A stretch of 64,000 nucleotides of DNA from Vitis vinifera (GCF_030704535.1 NC_081820.1:23616001-23680000), one strand, 5' to 3'. Counted from the first letter of the stretch, positions 1 to 12,564 are shown. Translations and numbers: made by a program. Notes: a model not told the origin generated them from the letters alone.

Positions 1-1019
1 ATCAGAGAAATTTCCAACCTATCAAGTACTCGTATTCACAATTAAAGAATATGACCAATAATTTCAAGAATAAATTAGGCCAAGGAGGTTTTGGTTCTGT
101 ATATAAAGGAAAGCTTCAAAGTGGTCGTGCTATAGCAGTAAAAGTGTTAATCATGTCAAAATCTAATGGACAAGATTTCATTAGTGAAGTCGCTACAATT
201 GGAAGAATTCACCATGTTAACGTGGTAAGACTTGTTGGGTTTTGCGTAGAAGGATCAAAATGGGCCCTTATATATGACTTTATGCCAAATGGGTCTCTTG
301 ATAAGTTCATCTTCATTGAAAGAGAAAAGGGAATTCATTTGAGTTAGGATAGATTATATAAGATTGCAATTGGAGTAGGACGCAGGATTGAATACTTACA
401 TGAAGGGTGTGACATGCAAATTCTACATTTTGATATCAAGCCTCACAATATTCTTTTGGATGAAGACTTTACTCCAAAAGTTTCAGATTTTGGCCTTGCT
501 AAATTGTATTCAACATATGAAAGTATTGTGTCTCTCACTGTAGCTCGAGGAACCTTAGGATATATTGCTCCAGAGTTGTTTTATAAAAATATTGGAGGTG
601 TGTCGCATAAAGCTGATGTTTATAGTTTTGGAATGTTATTGATGGAAATAGTGGGAAAACGGAGACATGTGAGTGTACATGAAGAGAATCTAAATGAAAT
701 TTACTTCCCATCATGGATTTATGACAAAATCAAGCAGGGAAAAGCCATTGAAATTGGAGATGCCAAAGAAGAGGATATGAAATATATATTGAAGATGGTC
801 ATAGTTGCATTGTGGTGTGTGCAGATGAAGCCCATGGACCGTCCTTCCATGAGCAAAGCACTAGAGATGCTAGAAGGTGATGTTGAGCTCTTGCAAATGC
901 CTCCTAAGCCTACTCTTTATTCTCATGAAATGTCAGCTGAGGATCGGGAGAACAATCCAGTTGATGTATCAATTTCCTCATGTAATGCTAATATTACAAT
1001 TAGCCTAGATGGAAGGTAA
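1..1019 (+). pseudogene. LRK10L2-type receptor-like kinase, C-terminal kinase part, one nonsense codon
   Basis: The reading frame is open from base 3 and enters from outside the window, so the extracellular and membrane parts lie off the left edge. Visible kinase elements in order are the glycine loop [11 protein letters not shown], the AVKVL lysine, the catalytic loop HFDIKPHN (HFD instead of HRD, usual for LRK10L2/PR5K-like kinases), [15 protein letters not shown], and a C lobe ending near [14 protein letters not shown]. The frame is interrupted once, at 345-347, where TAG replaces the tryptophan codon usual in this family; the same frame resumes and runs to the stop at 1017-1019. No frameshift is seen. 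The family are membrane Ser/Thr kinases related to rust-resistance Lr10 kinases. The allele is probably a pseudogene that would stop before the catalytic loop, unless the TAG is a sequence error. Family call is strong; loss of function is inferred. Confidence 0.88.
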
Positions 1020-1696
1020 CTTAACATTGTATCCACTTGCAAACTCTCTCTTGTTCTCTCTATGGATATTAATGCACTAGCTAGGCAGAACAAAGTTCCC
1101 TTTCTTTATACATTCTATGGTATACCCAGAGAATGGAATTGATCAAAATGAATAAGTGATGAACATAAAATATGGAAACTAATGTTGAATTTTTGTTCAT
1201 GATAGAATTCTTCGAAACCATCCCTCATTTGTTTTTTATTTTTATTTCTTCACATATATAGTCATCTTCTGTATGCATTATGACTGCTGGAAAATGAATT
1301 GAGAAGTTGTAATGTTCTTCTCTCTACCTGAAGACAGGAAACAGAGAAATGCTGTTTGCATCATTAATTCATAAGGAGAAACAAAGAGGAACTCTATGGG
1401 ATTTGATAGAGGTCGTATCTCATCCATTTGGTTGTTTCGATAATTTAGAAAAACATAGAAAGAGAAGAAATCAGAGCTCTGAATTCTAATAGAACACTAG
1501 GTTTGACTGAGTTCAACTTGACTCAAACTTTGTTTTTCCTACCTGCATTTCCCATGTTTTCTCTGCACCCAAATCCAGGAAAAGGTGATATTAACTTCTC
1601 CATAATTTCACAAGTACATTAGGCTCTTAAAGAAGGATCTTTTTCTAACTCCAGATGATTAAAATTCAGTTGGACCCTCATCGGATGGCATACATG

Positions 1697-1698
<2 letters not shown>
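1020..1698. other. 3' flank of the kinase, no gene
   Basis: AT-rich sequence following the kinase stop. It probably holds the 3' UTR, but I see no convincing coding or repeat structure. Confidence 0.5.

Positions 1699-1747
<49 letters not shown>
1699..1747. repeat. (TC)n microsatellite
   Basis: About 24 uninterrupted TC units, likely length-polymorphic. Confidence 0.97.
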
Positions 1748-1749
<2 letters not shown>

Positions 1750-2708
1750 AACTTAGCCAAAAAAACTTTCATATTCTAATTTTTGAAGCTATATTCCCAT
1801 TCTTATTTTTTCAGCATCCACCCTTCTGTTAATGTTCAATTCTCAAAAACTTGATTAAAGATTTGATTCACAAGCTAATATGTAGGCTAGCTTTATTCTA
1901 TTTTACTTTAATGAAGGCTAAGATGGCTATAAAAGATTCTCCACCACAAATTTTAGGAAAATACTAAGATTACGAAGTGGTACCTTTTAAACTCCAAATT
2001 TGTGAACCATTGAATGTATATGATAAAATTTAGATTGTAAATAAGGATACAAACAAAAAAAAAAATGTATAAAGGTATAAACAAATGAGACCGATGTATA
2101 AACAATGGGGCATGGCACCACCTAATATATATGAGCCATTTATACGTATAAAAAAATATATATATACACTTTAGTATTGTAATTGGATCTTATTTTTTAT
2201 AAGCTTAAAAGAATCCTAAAAGGATTTGTTATTAAAATAATTGTTGGATTCTTGCTGATCATGTGGAGTACATAACCTTTGTTCCATATTCATATGGCTT
2301 CATATATTGTAGGGAAATATCTGCAGGCTCCCATAAATAATTACAAAAAATCAACAAAAATATTTCATGCAAATATTAAAAATGAAATCACAATACCATA
2401 ACTAGAAAATATTGCAAATAAAATAGTAAAAAAATAATACAAACTTATGCTATGTAAATATATTATCACACATCAAATGCACAAATAATAAAACTCACAA
2501 TCAAACATTACTAAATAGAACCCAAAATAAAAGGGACCAAAAACTAGAATCGAATGGGCGTCTTAACCAAGAAATATCTGGGGTCTTCAACAAAAAAACA
2601 CTCAGCATCGGACCATAACGGTGAACTACTCAATCCAAACGAAGTAAGGCCCAGCCCCTTTCTCATCCTCAAAGCCACATATGTCGTGAGAGGGAGCAAA
2701 TTGGGCTC
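1748..2708. other. AT-rich intergenic stretch
   Basis: No gene recognised. The short open frame that begins at 2554 only reaches RLP-like sequence after about 2709; its first part matches nothing I know. Confidence 0.5.
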
Positions 2709-4099
2709 GTACTGGGTTCCCCAGTTTCAACTTTTACAATCTTAGCCTCCTGCAAATTGGGCCCGACGTTTCCAGGTCGGTTTCGAACTCAAAAGGGTGT
2801 TGGTTGGCTTGACATCTCAAATTGTGGAATTTCAGATGTCATTCCCAATTGGTTTTGGAATTTCAGTTCCAACATTTATTGGTTAAATATTTCCAATAAT
2901 CAGATCATTGAAATTGTGCTGAATTTCTCATTAGGATTTGCTCATTTCGCTCAAATGGATATGAGTTTGAGGGCTTAATACCACTACTTTTTTCGAGCTG
3001 CATGATTGGATTTGTCTAAAAATATGTTTCAGGGTCAATTTCTTTATTGTGTGCAGTTAGTTCTGGAGCTTTGACCTATCTCGACCTCTAAAATAACCTA
3101 TTGTTGGAGAGCTACCTAATTCTTGAGCACGCGCAGAGTAGTTCTTAATTTGAAAGAACAAATTTTCCGGGAAAATTGATATCAGACAAACTCCTTGCAT
3201 AATATAAATTTATTGGGAGAATTGCTTGTCTTTGAAGAATTATACAAATTAAGGGCTATTGATTTGGCAAAAATGGATCAACAGAGAAAATACCATCTTG
3301 GATAGGAAGACGTCTATCAAATTTGATTATTCTTAATTGAAGATATAATAGATTTAATAGAAGTATACTTTTGGATTTGTGTCAACTCAAAAGTATTCAC
3401 ATAGCAATAATATCTCAAGAATGATATCAGGATGTTTTAACAATTTCAGTGTCATGGATAAGAATGAGAATTTAGTCATTAGATATAATTATACAATCCC
3501 TTATTTTAAAGAGTTGTAATGCTAAGGCTCTTATAAAAAGTATTGATCTTTCAAACACTAAACTAAGAGGGGAAATTCCTAAAGAAGTAAGTAATCTTTT
3601 AGAATTGATTTCATTGAATTTATCATGAAATAATTTGATAGAATTAATCCGTCTTGCAATTGGTCAATTGAAAGTATGAGATGTTCTTGATTTGTCTCAA
3701 AATCAGCTTATTAGTAAAATTCTTGCCGGCCTTTCTCAAATACCTCACTTAAGTATCTTAGACCTATCAAATAACAATTTATCTTGTAAAATTTCATTGG
3801 GCATGCGCACTTATCTACAAGGCTTCAACTCTTCCACATAAGAGGGAAATCCACAACTTTGCGGACTACTCTTGAAAAAGTGTTCAAAAGATCAAATAGG
3901 GGAAGATTCCCTCACCATTAAAGGAGATATACAAGAAGTGACAGATGACTAATGATTTTATACTAGCATTATTCTTGGATATATAATTGGATTTTAGGGA
4001 ATCTGTGGTAGTTTACTACTCAAAAAATCATGGAGAAATGCCTATTTTGGATTTTTGAAGAAAACAAAAGATTACCTACTAAGGAGTGCATGAAACTGA
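2709..4099 (+). pseudogene. Decayed 3' half of an EIX2-like receptor-like protein (RLP copy 1)
   Basis: Base-level similarity to the RLP at 26232-29329 starts abruptly at a WVPQFQL-like segment (about 2709) and continues through GVGWLDIS, PNWFWNFSS and LNISNN segments, then through decayed LRRs, the proline-rich C-terminal cap and the short cytoplasmic tail ending near 4099. It corresponds to about 27810-29329 of the better copy. Many stops and small indels interrupt every frame, and the N-terminal half (signal peptide, LRRNT and about half the LRRs) is absent. RLPs are membrane LRR receptors without a kinase. This copy cannot encode one. It sits in the same orientation as the other two RLP copies, as expected for an eroded tandem duplicate. 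Confidence 0.9.
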
Positions 4100-5345
4100 A
4101 TGGTAACATCTATCTCCTTTCTCTTAGTGTCTATTTTATCTACACAATTTTCAAGAAGAAATCATTTTTAAAGGAGGTTAATGATTGTATTATTATTGAA
4201 GTCCCTTTTTATCAATGCTAATTAACATCCCTATGTCTCTTTATTTACATAATTTTCAAGAAAAATCATTTTAAGGGGAGGCTAATTAATGACTGAAAAA
4301 GAAAAGTACACATGTTCTATTATTACGTACTCAAGTCCCCTTTTATTAATTGCTAATTAGCATCCACGGTCTTGTGGTAAACTAAGATTTGTAAATGAAA
4401 GAAGAAAAAGAACAAGAACAAGAAAAGTTTATTTTGTAATTAGTAACATAAATGTTGAGAATAAGAAAAAAGAAAAGAACAAGAAGAAGAAACAGAAAAA
4501 GAAGAGTCAGAGGAAGAAGAAGAAGAAGAGCCTATTTTGTAATTAGTAAAAAAAATGTTGAGAATAATAAAAAAGAAGAAGAAGAAGAAGAAGAAGAAGA
4601 GTTTATTTTGTAATTAGTAATAAAAATGTTAAGAATAAGAAATATAAGAAGAGAAGAAAGATGAACAAAAATATTGGATTTTCTAGTCATTCTGTAATTA
4701 GTAACAAAAATATTGAGAAGAAGAAGAATAAGTGAAAAAGCAAACAAAAATGTTGAATTTTTAAATCATTTTGTAATTAGTACTTTTATCCCTTGGTGTG
4801 GTTGAATTCACTTTAGTTCTTTTTAAATATCATAAATGTATTTAAAGTACTGCATTAAGTAATATATGAAACAGTACCTTGTCTAAAAACCAAGAGCAAT
4901 AGTTCCAAATTTCCTTCCAACTTTTTCAAACTAATGAATATGATTTTACCTTTGTGTTGTAGGACTCCAACTTGCCTTCTTCTCATTTGTCTTAGGGGCA
5001 TTAGGTGTATTTAGTTCACCAAAATTTCTATGACTTCTCATTTCTCTATAATCTAGATGAAAATTGAAACATAATCATCTTCTCTTAAACTCTTATTTTT
5101 TTGGGTTATTAATGCAAAATTAGGACAATCCTCAAGCTCTTTGGCTTATTGAGTATAAAAAGAGTGTTGATATAATGAATAAAACAAAATTTTAGAAAGT
5201 GCAGTTAATTATCTCTTGTGACATTTTTTATTAAAAGGTACTAAAATATTTTGTGGTGGAATCTATTTAGTTTTACTTTTAGTGGAGTGCTATAAAAGTT
5301 AAAACCCAAAAGGGTGCCATGAATAGATCTTATAACATTAGTACA
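4100..5345 (+). other. RLP downstream spacer, duplicated with 29333-30500
   Basis: The 3'-flank of RLP copy 1 aligns with that of the intact RLP. A GT after the stop region at 4103 and an AG near 4970 bracket a likely 3'-UTR intron like that at 29333-29547. The following text, including a GTGGAGTGCTATAAAAG motif near 5283, reappears at 30358 and at 19566. The alignment is interrupted by the AAG-rich minisatellite at 4432-4785. Confidence 0.7.
4432..4785. repeat. AAG-rich minisatellite with repeated TTTTGTAATTAGTA boxes
   Basis: Five imperfect copies of a box close to TTTTGTAATTAGTA start near 4432, 4535, 4606, 4690 and 4769. They are separated by variable AAG/AAAG-rich tracts and an AAAAATGTTGAGAATAAG-like segment, so unit length varies from about 70 to 100 bp. 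Confidence 0.85.
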
Positions 5346-5750
5346 ATAACCTTGTACATAATGTGGACATGTAAAGAAAATGAATATAACATGTTTGCAA
5401 ATGAGCAGATGGTATTTTTCAAAAGTCTAACAAGAAATTCAAACAACTTTTAAGGGGGAAAAATGATAGGACATTCATAATAAGATACCTTGTACAACTA
5501 GTACAATTGCCTAGAACAATATTTAATACAAATGTCTCATATATAATGTGAAAATATAAGAAAAAAAAATGAGTGTAACATATTTGTAAATGTGTAAACA
5601 ATGTTTTTCATTTATTTATTATGAAATTCTGTTAGCAAAAATAGGATGAGAGGATACTTACAATAAGATATCTTCAGTCATATTCAAAAGTCTTAAATCA
5701 AATGTTATATTGATAAATAAACTATTATATCAATTATCAATAATAATAAC

Positions 5751-5788
<38 letters not shown>

Positions 5789-6724
5789 TTTAATAAACTA
5801 TTCATTATCTTTATATGTGAAAAAAAAAAATTAATGTCGGTCATCTAACATGTGTCTAGGTTATATATTATTGCATGATGTAAAGCACAATTGTCCCTTA
5901 ACATAAGTCTATTTGTAAATTATCTTAGGCTTTAATTTGTACATGCTACCATTCTAAAAAAGTTCATAGGGTTTGATTTCACGTTTAATATACTGGTAAA
6001 AAATTGACAGTATTTGTTTCTTTTAATGGTAAGTGTCTAGACATGCCCGACAACCAAACTTGGGATCATAGCTAATCTTAAGTAGATTTTGAAATCTTGA
6101 GCAAAAATAATATATTTGAAGAAAAAAATCTACAAAATAGATTTTTTATCAAAATAATTCTTAAATTAGTGCATCTCAACTACATAGGCATCATGTGCCC
6201 TGAGATTTTTTATTTTTTTAGGTCACAAAACTATAACTGCTAACCACGAGTATGAATTTTTTTAATACATAAAACCATAAATGATGCCAGAGTTTTAAAT
6301 TTATCTTTGAGATCGTAGTTGTCAGCTATGTTTTAAACTTAAATTTAAAGTCTTAATTGGTAATTATGGTTTAGAAAAAAATTCAAAACACTTGATTACC
6401 TACGATTTTGTGAAGTGGATACCCACTTGGATGAGAAACACTAGTTTAGAGATTATTTTGGGAGGTTCTACTTCATGGAATTTTTTTGTCAAATAAATTA
6501 TTTTTACTCAAAACTCTAGATTTAGACAACCTGGCATTTCAATGTTTTTATTGATTTAAAAACAAGAAGTCAGAGCCACCAGAGGCATATGGGAAATATG
6601 TCTTTCAAGAGATATTAATATTCAATAAAGATGTCCAATATCACACCATCATCCTCTGAAAGCAATCAACGATACATCAACAACCTTACAATTAGAAAAC
6701 CCATCTTTTGAAGGGCCAAGGAAA
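5346..6724. other. Intergenic AT-rich stretch upstream of the disrupted LEA2 gene
   Basis: No coding sequence recognised. The last 130 bases should hold the 5' UTR of the LEA2 copy at 6725, because a GAAGGGCCAAGGAAAATGG context precedes its ATG as in its paralogs. Confidence 0.45.
5739..5785. repeat. (TAA)n microsatellite
   Basis: About 15 TAA units with one interruption near 5750. Confidence 0.95.
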
Positions 6725-6783
6725 ATGGCAGAGAAGGACAAACAGGTTCATCCCATGGAGGCAACCACAGTTAAAGCCAATAC

Positions 6784-7054
6784 TGTTCAATTGCTAGCAT
6801 TCCGGATTCCAAGCCTTGAAGACTTAGTCTTTGCTAAAGATTAGCTCAAGTTTGTTATGACTTCATTTGTTTTAAATTTCAAAAACAGGTGTAATAGCCT
6901 AAATAAATATGCAGGAAAGATATGAAGAATTTGTTATTTTTCTTATATAAATATCTCATCTCAAATGGAATAAAATTCATCAGCTTCTCTCTATCATATA
7001 TGTAGTTTTTTTCTTCATTATACTTGCAGTTTCATGCTTGTAATTTCTACAACA
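6784..7054 (+). repeat. Copia-1 5' LTR
   Basis: TG...CA bounded, preceded by target duplication AATAC and followed two bases later by the primer binding site. Confidence 0.95.
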
Positions 7055-7056
7055 AG

Positions 7057-7068
7057 TGGTATCAGAGC
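7057..7068 (+). other. Copia-1 primer binding site
   Basis: TGGTATCAGAGC, complementary to the 3' end of initiator tRNA-Met, directly after the 5' LTR. Confidence 0.93.
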
Positions 7069-7150
7069 CATAGTTGGTCTTACAAAACTTGTGTTTTGAG
7101 AGAAAACCAAGAAAGTTCACTTCATAACCCATTTGAAACCACACTAGAAA

Positions 7151-10100
7151 ATGGCAACCAACAACATCACTTTGTTAGCTCCTCAAATCTTTGCGGGAGA
7201 AAACTATCAAATTTGGTCCGCAAAGATGCAAATGTACCTGGAAGCATTTGATCTTTGGGAAGTTGTAGCTAAAGACAAACCAATAGCTCCATTTTCGGCG
7301 AATCCTACCTTAGCACAAATCAAAGCTCATACTGACAAAAAGACCAAAAAGTTTAAAGCTAAGACTTTAATCCAAAATTCAGTTGCTGACTCAATATTTC
7401 ATAGAATTATGAATTGTAGGACAACCAAAGAAGCCTGGGACAAGCTTAAATTGGAGTATCAAGGAAGTGATAGAACCAAACAAATGCAAGCGTTGAATTT
7501 GAAAATGGACTTCGAGTCTCTAACCATGCAAGAAAATGAAACTATCACCAAGTAGTCTGACAAAATTACTTTGATTGTTAACAAAATCAGGTCGCTTGGT
7601 GAAGAATTTCCTGATACAAGGATCATGGAGAAGGTTCTTGTGACACTTCCTGAGAGGTTTGAGTCCAAGATTTCATCTCTTGAAGAATCTGTGACCTTTC
7701 ACAAATTTCACTTGTTGAACTAATGAACTCATTCCAAGCACAAGAGCAAAGAAGAGCTTTGAGGCAAGAGAACGTCACATAAGGTCCTTTTCAAATGCAA
7801 ACCCTACAATCTAATAAAGACAAAAACTAGTTCAGCAAGAAGAAAAGTAAAAGTAAAAGTAGAGAGAAGTGCAGCAAAGAAAGGCCCTAACAGAAGAAAT
7901 ATCCAACCTATTCACATTGCAAGAAGACTATGCATCTAGAGAAATACTATTGGTGGAGGCCAGATGCAATGTGTGGCAACTGCAAATAGCTTGGGCATGT
8001 TACCAAAGTCTACAAATATAAAAATAAAGGTCCTCAATCTCAGCAAGCATAAGTTACTGATGCAGATTCGCAGAAAGAGAAACTCTTTGTAGCATCATGT
8101 TTCTCAAGTCAAGACTCTTATAATGCTTGGCTCATTGATAGTGGATGCACACACCACATGTGTCACAATGCTACAATATTCAAGGACCTTGACAAAACCT
8201 ACAACTCTACGGTGAAAGTTGGCAATGGTGGATACGTGGATGTCAAGAGAAGGGGCACGATTGCTGTCAAAACAAATTTAGGTATCAAGCTCATCTATGA
8301 TGTGTTATTTATACCTGATATTAGTTAAAATCTATTGAGTGTAGGTCAAATACTTGAAAAGCAATATTCCCTGCAATTCAAAGACAACTAATGCATCATC
8401 TTTGATCCCTATGGAGAGAAATTGCTTTGTATGAAGATGAAAAGCAAGAGTTTTGCCATCAATTGGGAGACTACTGAATATGCATATGTTGGAGTTACTC
8501 AAAGTGTTTCAGACCTATGGCATAAACAGTTTGGACACTATAACCAAAGGAGCTTAGTAGAGCTAAAAAAACTTGAGCTAGTGGAAGACATGCAAACGTA
8601 TTTGATGAAGCTCAAATATGTTAGATTTGTCAACAAAGCAAACAAACAAGGTTGCCATTCAAAAATAATCAAGCATGGAGAGCCATCAAAAAGCTTCAAC
8701 TCATACACACCGATGTTTGTGGTCCCATGAAAACAACTTCTTTGAGTGGTAACAAATACTTCATTCTCTTTATAGATGACTATGCCAGAATGTGTTGGGT
8801 ATATTTTATCAAACTAAAGAATAAAGTTTTCTCTGCTTTCAAACAATTCAAAGCCCTTGTAGAAAATCAAAGCAACTTGAGCATTAAAATCTTAAGGTCC
8901 GACAATGGTACAGAATGTACCTCCGATCAATTTGTTGAGTTTTGTAGCACTACAGGCATCAAACATCAGCTAACAACTCCATACACTCCACATCAAAATG
9001 GTGTCTCAAAGAGAAAGAATCAAAATGTAATAGAGATGGCCATGTGTCTTTTATTTGAGAAAAAAATGCCAAGTAATTTTTGGGCAGAGGCAGTTAACAC
9101 CTCAGTATATTTGCTGAACAAATTGCCTATAAAATCCTTGAAGAACAAAACACCATATGAAGCATGGTATGGTGTCAAGCCCTCTATTAATCATCTTAAA
9201 ATATTTGGAAGCATATATTATTATCATGTACCAGAACCTAAAAGAAGCAAACTGGACAATAGAGCTCAAAAGGGCATTCTCATTGGCTATGGGACATCAA
9301 CTAAGGGCTATAGAATATTCTGTTTGCAAACCAACAAAGTTGTCTTGAGCAAGAATGTAAAAGTTGATGAAATGACAACGATTGGCAAAATAAAAAAGAT
9401 GCGCAATCTGATGTTGGCTTCGATAATCATGAAGATTTTCAAACTTCTAAATTTGTAGATGATTTTCTAGTGAGAGTCACAAGAAGCTTGGAGGACATCT
9501 ATCAAAGGTGCAGTTTAGTAATAATTGAACCAACAAGTTATGTAGAAGCCAAAGATTCTGAAGCATGGAGAAGAGCAATGCAAGAAGAAATGAAGATGAT
9601 TAACAAGAATGAAACCTGGCAACTTGTGGAGAGACCCAAAAATCACAAGGTGATCAGAGTGAAATGGGTTTTCAAAACAAAACCCAATCCTGATGGTTTG
9701 ATATGCAAGCACAAAGCTAGGCTAGTGGTGAAGGGATATGCTCAATAGTATGGTGTTGATTATCAGGAGACTTTGCTCCTATGGCAAGGTATGACACTAT
9801 CAAGCTACTTTTTGTACTTGCTGCTCAAAATTCTTGGCATATTCATCAGTTAGATGTTAAATCTGCCTTCTTAAATGGATTTGTTGATGAAGAGATATAT
9901 GTAGAGCAACCAGATGGGGTTGTGGCTCCAGGCAAAGAGGACTATGTGTACTTTCTAAGGAAGGCATTGTATGGCTTGAAAAAAGCCCCTAGGGCTTGGT
10001 ATGAAACCATGGACAAGCATCTGACTAAACTTGGTTTTGTTAGAAATCAGAGTGAAGCAACCTTATATGTAAAAACTGATGATGTCCAGATTTTAATAGT

Positions 10101-11094
10101 CTCTCTTTATGTAGACGACATGCTTGTAACAGGAAATCAGCCCGGGTTAATTCAAAGCTTCAAGGATGAGATGAATAAAGTCTTTGAAATGACCAATCTT
10201 GGAGTCATGAAGTGTTTTTTGGGAATGGAAGTGATGCAGTCATGTTCAATAATTTTCATATGCCAATTGAAGTATGCTATGGATATGATGAAAAATTTTA
10301 AAATGCAAGATTGCAAGCCTGTGTCTACTCCTATGACAACTAGCGAGAAGTTAAGCAAGGATGACGACTCCGAGAAAATAGATGAAGGCTTAATTAGTAG
10401 CCTTTTATACCTAACAGCTAGTAGACCTGACATACTGTTTGTTGTTAGTGTGCTTTCCAGGTTCATGCACTCACCAAGTGAGAAACATTTTTCGGCAACT
10501 AAAAGAGTATTAAGGTACATCAAGGGAGCTATTGCTCTTGGAGTTCAATTTTCAAAATCTACAGAAAGTGGTTTGAAGCTGCTAGGTTACTCTGACAGCG
10601 ATTGGAAAGGTTGTGTTGATGATTCAAGAAGTACTTCAGGGTACTTATTCTCCCTAGGCTCAGGTTTTTTCACTTGGAGCTCAAAGAAACAAGAAACCAC
10701 AACCCAATCCACAGCAGAGGCAGAATACATTGTTGACGCATCTGTTGTAAATCAAGATTTATGGTTAAGAAAAATACTGAAAGACTTGGGGCAAGAGCAA
10801 GTTGAAGCAACCAACATTATGTGTGACAACATTTCTGCAGTATCAATTTCAAAAAATCCTGTGTTTCATGGTCGAACAAAGCATATTAAGATCAAGTACC
10901 ATTTTATTAGAGAAGTTCAACAATCCAATGAAGTGTTACTTGTTCATTGTTCCTCTGAAAATCAACTCGCAGATATATTCACAAAGACTTTACCAATGGA
11001 AAGGTTTGAAGCTCTTAAGCAGAAGATAGGTGTTTGTCATCCGGATGCCAAGGAGGAGTGTTCAGTTGTTGGCATTCCAGATTCCAAGCCTTGA
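7151..11094 (+). pseudogene. Copia-1 gag-pol, degenerate
   Basis: Gag starts at 7151 (MATNNITLLAP..., the usual copia gag opening) and hits TAG at 7553. A zinc knuckle remnant near 7975 has lost its last cysteine and contains a stop. Protease WLIDSGCTHHMC is near 8130, the pre-integrase LWHKQFGH near 8515, integrase LIHTDVCGP to TPYTPHQNG at 8690-9010, then reverse transcriptase with YVDDML near 10110 and RNase H with YSDSDWKG and AEAEYI. The integrase shows VSKRKN where copia enzymes normally have VAERKN, so the third catalytic acidic residue (E) is K. Frame changes and stops interrupt gag, the pre-integrase region and the start of RT (9746). The element could not move on its own. Confidence 0.93.
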
Positions 11095-11328
11095 AGACTT
11101 AGTCTTTGCTAAAGATTAGCTCAAGTTTGTTATGACTTCGTTTGTTTTAAATTTCAAAACAGGTGTAACAGCCTAAATAAATATGTAGGAAAGATAGGAA
11201 GAATTTGTTATTTTTCTTGTATAAATATCTCATCTCAAATGGAATAAAATTCATCAGCTTCTCTCTATCATATCTGTAGTTTTTTTCTTCATTATACTTG
11301 CAGCTTCATACTTGTAATTTCTCCAACA
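11059..11328 (+). repeat. Copia-1 3' LTR
   Basis: Direct repeat of 6784-7054, about 95% identical, followed by target duplication AATAC at 11329-11333. Confidence 0.95.
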
Positions 11329-11966
11329 AATACTGATGTAGAGTCTGTCGGGGTCCAATCTGAAGAACTTCGCCTCAAGAAGCGCAAGAAAATCTTAGCA
11401 TTTGTGATTGCTTTTGCCGTGTTCATGACTGTTGTTATATTAACTTTCGCACTTACTGTGATGCATGTCAAAATTCCCAAGTTCCGGTTGGCCTCCATCG
11501 AGGTTGAGAATATCAACTTTAGCTCATCCTCCATATATCCATCATTCAGCATGAGATTTGATGTAGGGCTTGCCATCAAGAACATGAATTTTGGTAACTA
11601 CAAGTATGAAGACAACACCATTACATTGGCCTATAGGGGCGCTAAGGTTGGAGAGGCCTTGGTTTCAGAAGGTAGAGCAAACACAAGATCTACCGAAGAG
11701 ATTGAGTTAGCTGTGGATGTGACTTTAAGGAATGTTTCGAGTAACACAATCATGGCCAGTGATATAAATACCAGGATTTTGACGCTGACCAGCCATGGCA
11801 GACAACACGGGGAGGTGCATCTGCTGAAGGTGTTCAAGAAGAAGAAATCTCCACAAATGAAATAGCACCATTAATATTAATTTGGTGAACAAGAATATCC
11901 AAGATAGGACATGCCATTGAGTCTTTCTGAGAATCTCAACAGGGAAAGACTAAAATAAGAAAAAAC

Positions 11967-12419
11967 TGATAGAATAAATGTGGACCGACAATATATTAAA
12001 CATTGTCCAGGATTAATCTATCTTTTCACATGCAATTTATGATTTAATCTTGAGTATGGGCCACCTAATGTGTAGAGCCCAATGCCATCACGGGCTTTAG
12101 ATGATGGGCCTAAGGCCCGTGAGGCCCAATAACCAATGGGTATGGTCCCTAAGGCAGGAGGGTATAAAAGGGCTTTGGCTTGTGTCTTTTGTAATAATCA
12201 CATCCTTTTGAAAGAACTAAACCGCTCTCTCTCCCGCTCCCATTGCCTGAGAGAATCCAGAGAAAGGTGGTGCCCTCCATCAGCCTTAGAAGATCGATAC
12301 CTCTTCATCAAAAGCGTCAAAAATGGATTCAGGTTGGTTCCTATCCAAAGACTGATTGTTGAATATATTCTGTATGTGTGTTTTGGTGTTAATGGAGAAG
12401 ACATGAAATTTTATTAACA
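11967..12419 (+). repeat. Copia-2 5' LTR
   Basis: 453 bp, TG...CA. It contains a likely TATA box (GGGTATAAAAGGG near 12160) for transcription of the element. An open frame of 93 codons here is repeated in the 3' LTR and is not a gene. Confidence 0.95.
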
Positions 12420-12421
12420 AT

Positions 12422-12433
12422 TGGTATCAGAGC
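12422..12433 (+). other. Copia-2 primer binding site
   Basis: TGGTATCAGAGC, three bases after the LTR end. Confidence 0.93.
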
Positions 12434-12564
12434 CATGGTTCCATTTTCACCAAAACCCACATTTTAGATCTTCCTTTTCTCGTTGGGAATTGATCTAAAT
12501 ACATTTGAGAACAAATGGGTATTGATACTTGCAATCGGGTTAGGAATTAAAAAAAAAAAAATTC

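Larger units (their letters stand above)
6784..11328 (+). mobile_element. Copia-1, Ty1/copia LTR retrotransposon inserted in a LEA2 coding sequence
   Basis: It has two LTRs of 271 and 270 bp starting TGTTCA and ending CAACA, a primer binding site complementary to initiator tRNA-Met, and a purine tract AAGGAGGAG just before the 3' LTR. A 5-bp target duplication AATAC flanks it. The LTRs differ at about 13 sites plus one indel, about 95% identity, so the insertion is old but not ancient (a few million years at usual plant rates, an inference). The internal region is a degenerate gag-pol. Confidence 0.96.
6725..11918 (+). pseudogene. LEA2/NHL (At1g64065-like) gene split by Copia-1
   Basis: The coding sequence starts at 6725 (MAEKDKQVHPMEA) and runs 59 bases to a copia LTR. 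It resumes in frame after the 3' LTR at 11334 with DVESVGVQSEELR, a membrane segment (about FVIAFAVFMTVVILTFALTVM) and a LEA_2 domain (PSFSMRF, NTITLAYRG, KVGEAL, HGEVHLLKVF). The AATAC at 6779-6783 is repeated at 11329-11333, so removing the insertion rejoins the frame exactly. Near 11860 an extra base relative to the paralogs creates a TAG and removes the conserved last 20 or so residues; the remains end near 11918. The family are small single-pass membrane proteins resembling NDR1/HIN1-like proteins, with stress-related roles. This copy is dead from at least two lesions. Confidence 0.93.

Noticed and set aside
4532-4747. Minus-strand Ser/Phe/Leu-rich frame
   Set aside because: Translation of an AAG microsatellite; no real gene evidence.
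12136-12417. 93-codon open frame repeated at 18531-18812
   Set aside because: It lies wholly in the Copia-2 LTRs and is duplicated only because the LTRs are. No family features.
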